From the NCBI GenBank assembly GCA_050697155.1, contig JBOGZD010000007.1, forward strand, positions 1 through 40,235: 40,235 nt of DNA, given 5' to 3'. This document shows, piece after piece, positions 1 to 7,227 of this stretch (its first letter is position 1; each line of letters opens with the position of its first letter). The notes beneath the pieces are model-generated. The model made no database searches. It was given only the letters and a program-made list of their open reading frames with translations, and was not told where the DNA came from. Source of the stretch: JBOGZD01 sp050697155. GTDB taxonomy: Bacteria; Actinomycetota; Thermoleophilia; Solirubrobacterales; 70-9. A program made the translations under genes and the position numbers.

Positions 1-164
1 GCCGAGCCGTTCGAGTGGAACTTCACCCGGCGGGGTCTCGCAAGCCTGATGGCGAAGCTCGCCGAGCGCGAGCCACAGCTACGCCTCGTTGCCTGACCCG
101 ACCGAACTTGCGGACAGGGGTACTAGCACCGACCCGGGGCGCGCCCAAGGGGGGCGCGAACGAC

Positions 165-203
165 GGTTGGGGGATTTGGGTTCGCATAGAGCCCTTTTCT
201 CCC
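165..203 (+). repeat. Promoter/start repeat, copy A (degenerate)
   Basis: This 39-base stretch aligns without gaps to 1112-1150, with 31 of 39 bases identical. The shared 3' part reads CCCTTTTCTCCC. Where copy B has a start codon ATG (1133-1135), copy A has ATA (186-188), in frame with the DUF559-type gene. Copy B also has a TATAGG hexamer seven bases before its ATG, which fits a leaderless promoter; in copy A that hexamer is degraded. My reading is that both copies descend from the promoter and start of a DUF559-type gene and that copy A has lost its ATG. Confidence 0.6.
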
Positions 204-1124
204 AAGCGCCCGGATCTCACGCCCACCGACCGGCTGATCTCCGAGCTGGCGAGCCGACAGCACGGGGTCGTCGCCCGCCGCCAGCTGCTCGAGCTGGACA
301 TCGGAGTAGGGGCGATCAAGCGGTGGATCCGGATCGGCCGCTTACACCGAATGCACGCCGGCGTCTACCTGGTCGGCCACCGCGCAATCCGCCGCGGCAC
401 CCGGGAGATGGCGGCCGTCCTCGCCTGCGGCCCCGGGGCGGTGATCAGCCACGCGAACGCCGCGGCGCTCTGGAAGTTGCTCCCCTACCCAGCCAAGGCC
501 ACAACGGTCAGCGTCACCGTCGCGGGTGGTGACCGGCGCTCACGCCCGGGCATCGAGGTGCACCGGGTGGCCGAGCTTTCGCCGGAGGAGGTGGAGGTCC
601 TCAACGGCATCCCGGTCACCGGCCCGCTTCGCACGATCGTGGATGTGGCCGCGACCATCCGTCCCGCCCGGCTGGAGCGGGTGGTCGCGCAGGCACTGAG
701 GGAGGGCCTCGTCACGGAGGCTGAGTTGCGAGGCCGAGTCGATCAACTCGCGGGTCGGCGTGGCGTCCCGGCGCTTCGCCGGGTGCTCGGCCTGGAAGGC
801 GGACCGAAGTTCACCCGCTCGCCCGCCGAGCGCCGGATGCTCGCGCTGGTCAGGGAGGCGGGGCTGCCGGTCCCGGAGGTGAACGCAGAGCTCGCGGGGT
901 ATGAGGTCGACTTCCTCTGGCGAGCGGAGCGCCTGGCGGTCGAGGTCGACGGGCGCCGCTACCACTCCGACCCGCTGGCGTTCCAGCGCGACCGCGACCG
1001 CTCCAACGACCTCCAGCTGCGCGGCTACACGGTGCTGCGGGTGACCTGGCGCGACCTGGTCGACCGCCCGGATGTGGTGGCCAACCGCATCCGCCGCGCT
1101 CTTTCGGCGGCGGTTGGGATATAG
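186..1124 (+). CDS. DUF559/AbiEi-like protein (start codon apparently lost)
   Basis: The protein has an N-terminal winged-helix-like segment (SRQHGVVARRQL, then RLHRMHAGVYLVGH), as in AbiEi-type antitoxin proteins. Its C-terminal part resembles a very-short-patch-repair-type endonuclease fold (DUF559): motifs YEVDFLW, VEVDGRRYHSD and RGYTVLRVTWRDL carry the usual acidic residues. About 312 residues are conserved-looking. Homology seems to begin at IEPFSPKRPDL, where an ATG would be expected but ATA stands at 186. The frame is open upstream to GTG 15, with TTG 108 the only other standard start, but that stretch looks non-coding. The stop codon TAG (1122-1124) lies inside repeat copy B. In related actinobacteria such proteins are common, multicopy and of unproven function. 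It may be a start-loss pseudogene, or be translated from an upstream or non-standard start. Confidence 0.75.
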   Translation: MEPFSPKRPDLTPTDRLISELASRQHGVVARRQLLELDIGVGAIKRWIRIGRLHRMHAGVYLVGHRAIRRGTREMAAVLACGPGAVISHANAAALWKLLPYPAKATTVSVTVAGGDRRSRPGIEVHRVAELSPEEVEVLNGIPVTGPLRTIVDVAATIRPARLERVVAQALREGLVTEAELRGRVDQLAGRRGVPALRRVLGLEGGPKFTRSPAERRMLALVREAGLPVPEVNAELAGYEVDFLWRAERLAVEVDGRRYHSDPLAFQRDRDRSNDLQLRGYTVLRVTWRDLVDRPDVVANRIRRALSAAVGI

Positions 1125-1150
1125 GGGTTCGTATGCGGCCCTTTTCTCCC
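1112..1150 (+). repeat. Promoter/start repeat, copy B (intact ATG)
   Basis: Second copy of the 39-base repeat. It contains TATAGG at 1120-1125, then seven bases, then ATG at 1133, which is the spacing of a leaderless actinobacterial promoter. It overlaps the last codons of the preceding DUF559-type gene. The ATG opens a frame starting MRPFSPD, matching the residues (EPFSPK) found at the equivalent place in copy A, so it looks like the surviving 5' tip of another DUF559-type gene. Confidence 0.6.
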
Positions 1151-1204
1151 GATCGGCGTCGGCGCGAAACGTTTTCGGCCCCTCGCGGTCAAAGTCCGCA
1201 GTGA
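1133..1204 (+). CDS. 23-codon leader ORF, remnant of a DUF559 gene start
   Basis: ATG at 1133 opens a 23-residue frame (MRPFSPD... ending GQSPQ) whose TGA (1202-1204) overlaps the GTG start of the radical SAM gene at 1201 in a GTGA arrangement. It begins like a DUF559-type protein and then diverges. It could serve as a leader peptide that brings ribosomes to the radical SAM gene, which has no clear Shine-Dalgarno sequence. That role is inference; the frame may also be incidental. Confidence 0.3.
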   Translation: MRPFSPDRRRRETFSAPRGQSPQ

Positions 1205-2658
1205 CCGGCAAGCCGCCCACGGCGACCCGCGCGCAGTCGCCTGCCTCGAGTGAGGGCGAGCTGCTCGGCGAGACGCAGTCGATCTGCCCCCGCTGTCGCC
1301 GGCTGCTGGACGCCGAGCTCCGCGTTCGGTCCGGTCGGGTGGTGCTCAGCCGCGCGTGCCCCGACCACGGCGCGTTCGAGGCCGTCGTCTACGGCGACGC
1401 GGAGCGCTATCTGGAGATCCAGCGCTTCGACAAGCCCGGCGAGGCGCCGCTCGAGCGGCAGACCGAGACGGTCCGAGGATGCCCCCACGACTGCGGCATC
1501 TGCCCCGAGCACGCCCAGCACACCTGCCTGGGGATCATCGAGGTCAACACCGCCTGCAACCTCGACTGCCCGATCTGCTTCGCCGACTCGGGAACGGCGC
1601 CGCAGGAGCATGGCTACTCGCTCACCCTCGAGCAGGTCGAGTCGATGCTCGATGCGTTCGTGCGCGCCGAAGGCGAGCCCGAGTCGGTGCAGCTCTCCGG
1701 TGGCGAGCCCTCGATCCACCCGCAGATCCTGGAGATGCTCGCGGCGGCCAAGGCGCGCGGCATCGACCTGGTGATGCTGAACACCAACGGCATCCGCCTC
1801 GCCCGCGACCCCCGCTTCGCCCCCGCCCTCGGCGAGCTCGGCGTCCACGTCTACATGCAGTTCGACGGCTTCGACGAGGACACCCAGCTGGCGATCCGGG
1901 GCAAGCCGCTTACCGAGGAGAAGCTGCGGGCCATCGATCGCTGCGCGGAGGCCGGAGTGTCAGTCTCGCTCGCCGCGGCGGTCGAGCGGAGCCTCAACGA
2001 GCACGAGGTCGGCCCGATCCTGCGTTTCGGGGTGGAGCATCCAGCGGTCACCGGGGTCTTCCTCCAGCCGGTGACCCACTCGGGCCGGTTTCGCGCCGAT
2101 TCCGACCCGCTCGACAAGCTGACCAACTCCGACGTCATCGAGCTCATCTGTGAGCAGCTTCCGGAGTGGTTTCGAGCCGACGATTTCGTCCCGGTCCCCT
2201 GCTGCTCTCCGACCTGCCGCTCTGCGACCTTCGCCCTCTACGACGGCGAGGACCTCGTGCCCCTCCCCCGCCTCGTCGACGTCGAGGAGTACCTCGACTA
2301 CGTCACCAACCGCGCCGTCCCCGACCTCGCTGTCCGCGAGGCGCTCGAGGGGCTGTGGTCGGCGAAGGCGGCGGGTGGATCGGAGCCGGTGGCCGAGCGG
2401 CTCGACTGCGTCGCCTGCGCCACCGGGATGCCGCCCGAGCTGCGCGAGGTAGCCGCGCGCGGGTTCATGGTCGTGATCCAGGACTTCCAGGACCCCTACA
2501 CGCTCGACGTCGGAAAGCTTCGCAAGTGCTGCGTCTCGGAGATCGTCCCCGACGGCCGCCTGATCCCCTTCTGCGCCTACAACTCGGTCGGCTACCGCGA
2601 GCAGGTGCGCCTGGAGATGTCGCGACGCAACGGTAACGGACACCTGGGCCGCCGGTGA
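1201..2658 (+). CDS. Radical SAM protein, tetraether synthase (Tes/MJ0619)-like
   Basis: 485 residues from GTG 1201. The [4Fe-4S] cluster motif CNLDCPIC (C119, C123, C126) is the CxxxCxxC signature of radical SAM enzymes, and SGGEP (166-170) is the SAM-binding motif. Upstream are a CPRC pair (29-32) and a Cys-rich segment GCPHDCGICP followed by HTCLGIIEVN. Near the C-terminus come CCSPTC and PFCAYN. This arrangement is what I know from the MJ0619 family, which includes the archaeal tetraether lipid synthase (GDGT-MAS/Tes) and was earlier thought to be a pterin methyltransferase. Known members carry several auxiliary iron-sulfur clusters, consistent with the many cysteines here. The gene overlaps the following methyltransferase by GTGA, so the two are translationally coupled. 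Substrate is not known: lipid chain coupling or radical methylation are the leading options. Family assignment is fairly sure, the activity is not. Confidence 0.85.
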   Translation: MTGKPPTATRAQSPASSEGELLGETQSICPRCRRLLDAELRVRSGRVVLSRACPDHGAFEAVVYGDAERYLEIQRFDKPGEAPLERQTETVRGCPHDCGICPEHAQHTCLGIIEVNTACNLDCPICFADSGTAPQEHGYSLTLEQVESMLDAFVRAEGEPESVQLSGGEPSIHPQILEMLAAAKARGIDLVMLNTNGIRLARDPRFAPALGELGVHVYMQFDGFDEDTQLAIRGKPLTEEKLRAIDRCAEAGVSVSLAAAVERSLNEHEVGPILRFGVEHPAVTGVFLQPVTHSGRFRADSDPLDKLTNSDVIELICEQLPEWFRADDFVPVPCCSPTCRSATFALYDGEDLVPLPRLVDVEEYLDYVTNRAVPDLAVREALEGLWSAKAAGGSEPVAERLDCVACATGMPPELREVAARGFMVVIQDFQDPYTLDVGKLRKCCVSEIVPDGRLIPFCAYNSVGYREQVRLEMSRRNGNGHLGRR

Positions 2659-3488
2659 GCTCCGCCCCGCCTCCCGGCACGACCCTGTCGCCGCTCGACG
2701 AGCTGCTCGCCGGCGGCGACGTCAAGGCCTGCTGCGCGGCCGTCTACGAGCATCCCGCGGTCCGGTGGCTGCTGGGTGACGAGCTTCACCCCGGCGGCGA
2801 GGCGACCACGCGCCGGGCGCTCGAGCTGATCGGAGCAAGCGCCGGCGAGCGCCTGCTCGACGTGGCATCGGGAAACGGGGCCTCGGCGATGCTCGCCGCA
2901 TGGGACTTCGGCTGCCTGGTGGCCGGCATCGACTACGGCGCCCTGGCGGTCGGCGACGCTCAGCGAGAAGCCGAGGCGGCCGGGCTCACCGAGCGCGTCG
3001 GGTTCGTCGTCGGGGACGCGGAGGCCCTGCCGTTCTCCGACGGCGAGTTTGACGCCGTGCTCTGCGAGTGCTCGCTTTGCACCTTCCCCCAGAAGGCGCG
3101 GGCGGTGGGAGAGATGCGGCGCGTGCTGTGTAGCGGGGGCCGCCTCGCGATCAGCGACGTGGTCGTCGATCGGGCTCGCCTGCCGAACGGCCTCGACGGC
3201 GCGCTGGCGACGATCGCCTGCGTCGGCGAGGCGCTCCCCACCCGGGGCTACGAGGACCTGCTCGCCGACGCCGGCCTCCGCGTGGTGGCGGTCGAGTCAC
3301 GGCCAGACGACGCCGCAGCGCTCGCCGAGCGGGTGCACGAGCGCCTGCGTGGCGCCCGCCTGCTGGGGATCGAAGGAATCCCCCGCTCGCCGATCGACAC
3401 GGACCGAGCGATCGAGCTGGCCGGGGCCGCGCGGCAGGCGATCGCCGACGGCGCGCTCGGCTACGCGATCTTCGCCGCCGAGCGCTGA
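2655..3488 (+). CDS. SAM-dependent methyltransferase, arsenite-methyltransferase-like
   Basis: 277 residues from GTG 2655, overlapping the radical SAM stop by four bases. The Rossmann-fold motif I LLDVASGNGAS lies at 67-77, followed by GIDYG (motif II), GDAEALPFSDGEFD and SDVVVD. The N-terminal region ACCAAVYEHPAVRWLLGD with HPGG (about 25-48) resembles the segment preceding the methyltransferase domain in ArsM-like proteins. It has a CC pair, but the other thiols of true arsenite methyltransferases are not evident. Because it is coupled to the radical SAM gene, it more likely acts on the same substrate or a product of that enzyme than in arsenic detoxification. No arsenic genes are adjacent. 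Confidence 0.85.
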   Translation: MSSAPPPGTTLSPLDELLAGGDVKACCAAVYEHPAVRWLLGDELHPGGEATTRRALELIGASAGERLLDVASGNGASAMLAAWDFGCLVAGIDYGALAVGDAQREAEAAGLTERVGFVVGDAEALPFSDGEFDAVLCECSLCTFPQKARAVGEMRRVLCSGGRLAISDVVVDRARLPNGLDGALATIACVGEALPTRGYEDLLADAGLRVVAVESRPDDAAALAERVHERLRGARLLGIEGIPRSPIDTDRAIELAGAARQAIADGALGYAIFAAER

Positions 3489-3519
3489 TCCGCTCGGCGA
3501 GCATGGCTATCGTGGCTTG

Positions 3520-4113
3520 GTGATCGCGACGACCGCGCTGTGGATCACGGTCGGCGTGCTCGGCTGCCTGCTGATCGCCGTCGTGGCCGGCAGCTTCCTG
3601 CTGCTCGCGATGGGCAGGCTCCATCTCGACCTCGGCTGGGGCCGCAGCGTCCATCAGCTCGGCCCGATCACGATCCGGATCGACGCCCCTCGCGAGCTCG
3701 TGTTCGAGATCATCGCGGCCCCCTACCTGGGCCGGACGCCGGGCGAGTCGGGGATCGAGGTACTGGCGAGAGGCGACGACCTCGCCGTCGCCGCCCACCA
3801 CACCAAGGTCCACTTCTACACCGCGCGGACCGTGGAGGTGCTCGAGTTCGACGCCCCCGCACGGGTCGGCTTTCGGCATCTCACCGGACCGGTCCCGCAC
3901 GCGGTCGAGCGGTTCGACCTCGAGCAGGCCGATGGGGCCACCGAGCTGCGCTACACCGGGGAGGTGGGGATCGACTTCTTCGTCCTCGGGCGAATCGCCG
4001 GCCGCCACTGGGTTCGTCCGCAGTGGGAGCGCACGGTCCGCGAGCACCTCGAGGACCTGAAGGAGCGGGCCGAGCTGCTGGCCGCTCGCCGACGGGGGCG
4101 GGAGCGGGGCTAG
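3520..4113 (+). CDS. Membrane-anchored SRPBCC-fold protein
   Basis: 197 residues from GTG 3520 (a TTG at 3517 is the alternative). One transmembrane helix at about 4-26 (TVGVLGCLLIAVVAGSFLLL) is followed by a START/polyketide-cyclase-like domain beginning ITIRIDAPRELVFEIIAAPY and ending in a helix near HLEDLKERAELLAARR. SRPBCC folds bind hydrophobic ligands in a deep cavity. The gene lies 31 bases after the methyltransferase in the same direction and probably belongs to the operon. A membrane-tethered ligand-binding domain next to a tetraether-synthase-like enzyme would fit a lipid-related role, but this is inference. Confidence 0.75.
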   Translation: MIATTALWITVGVLGCLLIAVVAGSFLLLAMGRLHLDLGWGRSVHQLGPITIRIDAPRELVFEIIAAPYLGRTPGESGIEVLARGDDLAVAAHHTKVHFYTARTVEVLEFDAPARVGFRHLTGPVPHAVERFDLEQADGATELRYTGEVGIDFFVLGRIAGRHWVRPQWERTVREHLEDLKERAELLAARRRGRERG

Positions 4114-4157
4114 TGCACACGACCATAAGTTCGGGCGAACTTGCGGACGGGTGCACT
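4112..4157. repeat. Nested inverted repeat at operon end
   Basis: An outer inverted repeat AGTGCAC (4112-4118) / GTGCACT (4151-4157) encloses an inner perfect one, AAGTTCG (4127-4133) / CGAACTT (4136-4142) with a GG centre. It begins on the stop codon of the SRPBCC gene. It could act as a transcription terminator, an operator for the DUF3179 genes downstream, or a dispersed repeat. No T-tract follows. Confidence 0.5.
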
Positions 4158-4230
4158 GGGTCACGCTCTGAACGGCCTGCGGCTGCCGGCGGAGCAGAAC
4201 CAAACGCCGGGCGGCGGGGTCCAACTGGAC

Positions 4231-5391
4231 ATGAGCTGGACGCTGATCGCCGCGGCGCTCGCCGCCGTGGTCATGGCGGGCTGCGGCGGCGCAGACGACG
4301 AGCCACCCGAGGCCGGCCGTGACGCGGTGGCCGAAGCGGAGATTCCGTTCGACACCTCCGACTGGCGCACTGACTTCTCTGAGCACAGCGTGCGCCTCGA
4401 CGAGTTCCTCGGGGGCGGGCCGCCGAAGGACGGCATCCCCTCGATCGACGAGCCGAAGCTCGTCTCGGTCGCCGACGCGGACGAGTTCCTCGCCCCCCGC
4501 GAGCCGGTGGCGGTGGTGGAACTGGACGGAGCCGTGCGTGCCTACCCGATCCAGATCCTCACCTGGCACGAGATCGTCAACCACGAGATCGCGGGCGACC
4601 CGGTGGCAGTCACCTACTGCCCGCTGTGCAACTCGACCGTCGCCTTCCGGCGCGAGGTCGAGGGGCAGGCGGTCGAGTTCGGGACCACGGGGATGCTTCG
4701 CAACTCCGACCTGGTCATGTACGACCGCCGGACGGAGTCGTGGTGGCAGCAGATCACCGCCGAGGCAGTCGTCGGCGAGCTGACCGGGACGAAGCTCGAT
4801 GTGCTGCCATCGCAGATCCTCTCCTGGAGGCAGGTCCAGCGCCTGCATCCCGAGGCCGAGGTTCTGTCCCGCGACACCGGCTTCGACCGCGAGTACGGCT
4901 CGAACCCGTACCCCGCCTACGACCGCGATCCCGACTCGGCGCCGTTTCTCTTCGAAGGCGAGCCGGACCGCTCGCTGCCGCCGAAGGAGCGCGTTGCCGC
5001 GATCCAGGCCGGCGGCCGCTCCGCGGTCGTCTATCCGTTCTCCCGGCTCGCGGACGACACCCCCGTCAACGACGAGCTCGACGGGAGGCCGATCGTCGTT
5101 CTCTACGATCCCGATGTTGCCTCCGCGCTCGACAGCCCGCTGGTGTCCGCCGGCGACAACGCCGGCGCCGCGGCCGTGTTCGAGCGCGCCGCGGGCGGAC
5201 GAACCCTGACCTTCGAGCCTGGCGCCGAGGCCGGCGAGTTCCGCGATCGCGAAACCGGCTCCACCTGGGGCATGACCGGCCGGGCGATCGGCGGACCACT
5301 CGCCGGCGCCCGGCTCGAGCAGATCGCTCATGACGACCAGTTCTGGTTCGCGCTCGCGGCGTTCTTCGAGGACGCCGAGATCCGGCGATAG
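4231..5391 (+). CDS. DUF3179 lipoprotein
   Basis: 386 residues from ATG 4231. The signal peptide ends in the lipobox VMAGC (lipidated Cys18), followed by a short acidic linker. The DUF3179 domain occupies most of the rest: PKDGIPSIDEP, AYPIQILTWHEIVNHEI, then YCPLCNSTVAF (C130, C133), GMLRNSDLVMYDR and ESWWQQ, ending HDDQFWFALAAFF. The CPLC pair and conserved His and Asp residues suggest a metal- or redox-type site, but the family has no established function. It is the first of two tandem paralogues and its 3' end overlaps the second. Confidence 0.85.
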   Translation: MSWTLIAAALAAVVMAGCGGADDEPPEAGRDAVAEAEIPFDTSDWRTDFSEHSVRLDEFLGGGPPKDGIPSIDEPKLVSVADADEFLAPREPVAVVELDGAVRAYPIQILTWHEIVNHEIAGDPVAVTYCPLCNSTVAFRREVEGQAVEFGTTGMLRNSDLVMYDRRTESWWQQITAEAVVGELTGTKLDVLPSQILSWRQVQRLHPEAEVLSRDTGFDREYGSNPYPAYDRDPDSAPFLFEGEPDRSLPPKERVAAIQAGGRSAVVYPFSRLADDTPVNDELDGRPIVVLYDPDVASALDSPLVSAGDNAGAAAVFERAAGGRTLTFEPGAEAGEFRDRETGSTWGMTGRAIGGPLAGARLEQIAHDDQFWFALAAFFEDAEIRR

Positions 5392-6622
5392 CCGGCCGCG
5401 GCGGCGGCTCGGACTCTCGCTTGGCCGAGCCCTGCTCCTGCTGGCCGCGCTCGGAGCGCCGACCCTCATCCTCACGGGAGACGCGCCGCGCAACGATGCT
5501 GCCTCCGGTGGGAAGGATGCGGCCTCCGGCGGGGCCACCGAGTCGAGCTTCGAGCGCCCGACGCTGCCCACCCCGGCCGCGCCGCGTTTCGGCTGGCACC
5601 GCACCGACTTCTCCCGCCACAGCGTGCCGCTCTCGGAGTTCGTCCCGGGGGGCCCGGGCAAGGACGGGATCCCGGCTCTCAACGATCCGCGCTTCACCCG
5701 AGCCCGCGCCGCCGAGCCCTTCCTGGAGGGGCGGGAGCCGGTGGCGGTGGTCGAGCTCGCCGGCGAGGCGCGGGCGTACCCGCTCGCGATCCTGATCTGG
5801 CACGAGATCGTCAACGACGAGATCGCCGGGCGGCCGATCGCGGTCACCTACTGCCCGCTGTGCAACTCGACCGTCGCCTTCGACCGTCGCGTCGGCGGCC
5901 GGGAGCTGGAGTTCGGCACCACGGGCACGCTGCGAAATGCCGACCTGGTGATGTACGACCGGCAAACCCAGTCCTGGTGGCAGCAGCTCACCGCCGAGGC
6001 GGTCGTGGGCGAGCTCACCGGGCGGCGCCTCGAGGTGCTTCCCTCGCAGATCCTCAACTGGAGCACCTTCAAGCGCCTTCACCCCGACGGCGTGGTGCTC
6101 TCGGTGAGGACCGGCCACGACCGGCCCTACGGCCGCAACCCCTACGTCGGCTACGACGACCCGCGAAGCCTGCCGCCGGCGCATGGCGAGAGCGTCGACC
6201 AGACGCTGCCGCCGAAGTCGCGGGTGGCCGCGATTCGCACCGGATCCCGCTCAGCGGTCGTCTATCCGTTCTCCCGCTTGCGCCGCGAGTCGCCGGTGAA
6301 CGCGCGGGTCGCGCGACGACCGGTCGTCGTCCTTTTCGACCCCGCGGTTACCTCCCCCTTGGATGAGCTCGCCGTCTGGGAGGGCCGGCGCGTCGGGGCG
6401 GCGGCGGTGTTCGAGCGCCGGGTCGGCGGCCGCCCGCTCGCCTTCCGCGCCGCCGGTCGGCCCGGAAGGTTCGCCGACACGGCGACCGGATCGACCTGGG
6501 ACATGAGCGGCCGCGCGATCGCGGGGCCGCTCGCGGGCGCCGAGCTCGAGCAGGTCCCGCACGACGACCAGTTCTGGTTCGCGCTCGCCGCGTTCTATCC
6601 GCGGGTCGAGATCAGGCGGTGA
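5330..6622 (+). CDS. DUF3179 protein, tandem paralogue
   Basis: 430 residues. The domain closely parallels the preceding gene: KDGIPALNDP, YPLAILIWHEIVNDEI, YCPLCNSTVAF, GTLRNADLVMYDR, QSWWQQ, HDDQFWFALAAFYP. The only standard in-frame start before the hydrophobic segment is ATG 5330, which overlaps the upstream gene by 62 bases in another frame. That gives a long Arg-rich N-region (RPRRRLGLSLG) followed by a hydrophobic stretch ALLLLAALGAPTLIL, resembling a Tat-like or uncleaved anchor and not a lipoprotein signal. The pair arose by tandem duplication, and differing export signals hint at different locations or a heterodimer. A CTG start nearer the hydrophobic segment cannot be excluded. Confidence 0.85.
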   Translation: MTTSSGSRSRRSSRTPRSGDSRPRRRLGLSLGRALLLLAALGAPTLILTGDAPRNDAASGGKDAASGGATESSFERPTLPTPAAPRFGWHRTDFSRHSVPLSEFVPGGPGKDGIPALNDPRFTRARAAEPFLEGREPVAVVELAGEARAYPLAILIWHEIVNDEIAGRPIAVTYCPLCNSTVAFDRRVGGRELEFGTTGTLRNADLVMYDRQTQSWWQQLTAEAVVGELTGRRLEVLPSQILNWSTFKRLHPDGVVLSVRTGHDRPYGRNPYVGYDDPRSLPPAHGESVDQTLPPKSRVAAIRTGSRSAVVYPFSRLRRESPVNARVARRPVVVLFDPAVTSPLDELAVWEGRRVGAAAVFERRVGGRPLAFRAAGRPGRFADTATGSTWDMSGRAIAGPLAGAELEQVPHDDQFWFALAAFYPRVEIRR

Positions 6623-6631
6623 CCGATCGGG

Positions 6632-7051
6632 TCAACCCCCGCGGCTGAACAGCGGGTCGGTGATCGACAGGTCCGCGGCGCCCTGGAGCTGGTTGTAGGC
6701 GTAGAAGACGATCAGCGCGGCGCCACCGAGGGCGATGTTCTTCATGAACATGGCCTGCTGGGTCGCCTTCATCTGGGGGTCCTCCTCCTTCCAGTAGGCG
6801 TGCATGATCGGGGCGATGCTGATCACGAACGCGGCGAGGATCAGCGCGCCGAGATCGGCCCAGACGCCGAGCATCACCGACAGCGCCCCGGCGATGATCG
6901 CAACGCCGCTGAGCGGCACCATCAACTCCGGCGCCGGGGCGTTGTACATGCGGGCGTACTCGACTCCCTGGCGGCTCATGTGGACGGTGAGCCCCGACGC
7001 CAGGAAGAGCAGACCGAAGAGAACGCGACCGATCAGAAAGACGATCTCCAT
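6632..7051 (-). CDS. DoxX-family membrane protein
   Basis: 139 residues with four predicted transmembrane helices (VFLIGRVLFGLLFLASG, VPLSGVAIIAGALSVMLG, LGALILAAFVISIAPIMHAYW, IALGGAALIVFYAY). The length and first-helix pattern match DoxX/DoxD-like proteins, which associate with quinone or thiol redox systems in several bacteria. It points toward the DUF3179 genes and is followed by the redox block. Biochemical role unknown. Confidence 0.85.
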   Translation of the reverse strand: MEIVFLIGRVLFGLLFLASGLTVHMSRQGVEYARMYNAPAPELMVPLSGVAIIAGALSVMLGVWADLGALILAAFVISIAPIMHAYWKEEDPQMKATQQAMFMKNIALGGAALIVFYAYNQLQGAADLSITDPLFSRGG

Positions 7052-7125
7052 GGTGCCTCCGTTTCTCCTTCCCGCCCCGATTCGCCGAGACGGAACCGTT
7101 GGCCGGCCCCCCGGGTCATACCACC

Positions 7126-7227
7126 ATGACCGGCGCCCTGCGAGGACCGCTCATCCAGCTCGCCCTCAGCGCCTCGTTCCTCGGCGCGACCCTGATCCCC
7201 TTCGCCAAGATCTGCCTCGGCTGCTAG
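7126..7227 (+). CDS. 33-residue hydrophobic small ORF
   Basis: ATG 7126 opens a 33-residue frame, MTGALRGPLIQLALSASF through LIPFAKICLGC, a single hydrophobic helix ending in Cys-x-x-Cys style residues (CLGC). It is antisense to the last 20 or so codons of the thioredoxin gene. No strong ribosome-binding site is visible. It may be a small membrane protein or chance; I list it because its composition is unlike a random shadow and it ends in a thiol pair within a redox cluster. Confidence 0.25.
   Translation: MTGALRGPLIQLALSASFLGATLIPFAKICLGC

Noticed and set aside
103..4148. Shared 13-mer CGAACTTGCGGAC at 103-115 and 4136-4148
   Set aside because: Exact 13-base matches are expected by chance many times in 40 kb of GC-biased DNA, so the pair alone is not evidence of a dispersed repeat.
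3151..5847. An 898-codon open frame on the minus strand
   Set aside because: It is antisense to the methyltransferase, SRPBCC and DUF3179 genes, is rich in Arg/Gly/Ala and has no domain; it is a shadow typical of high-GC DNA.
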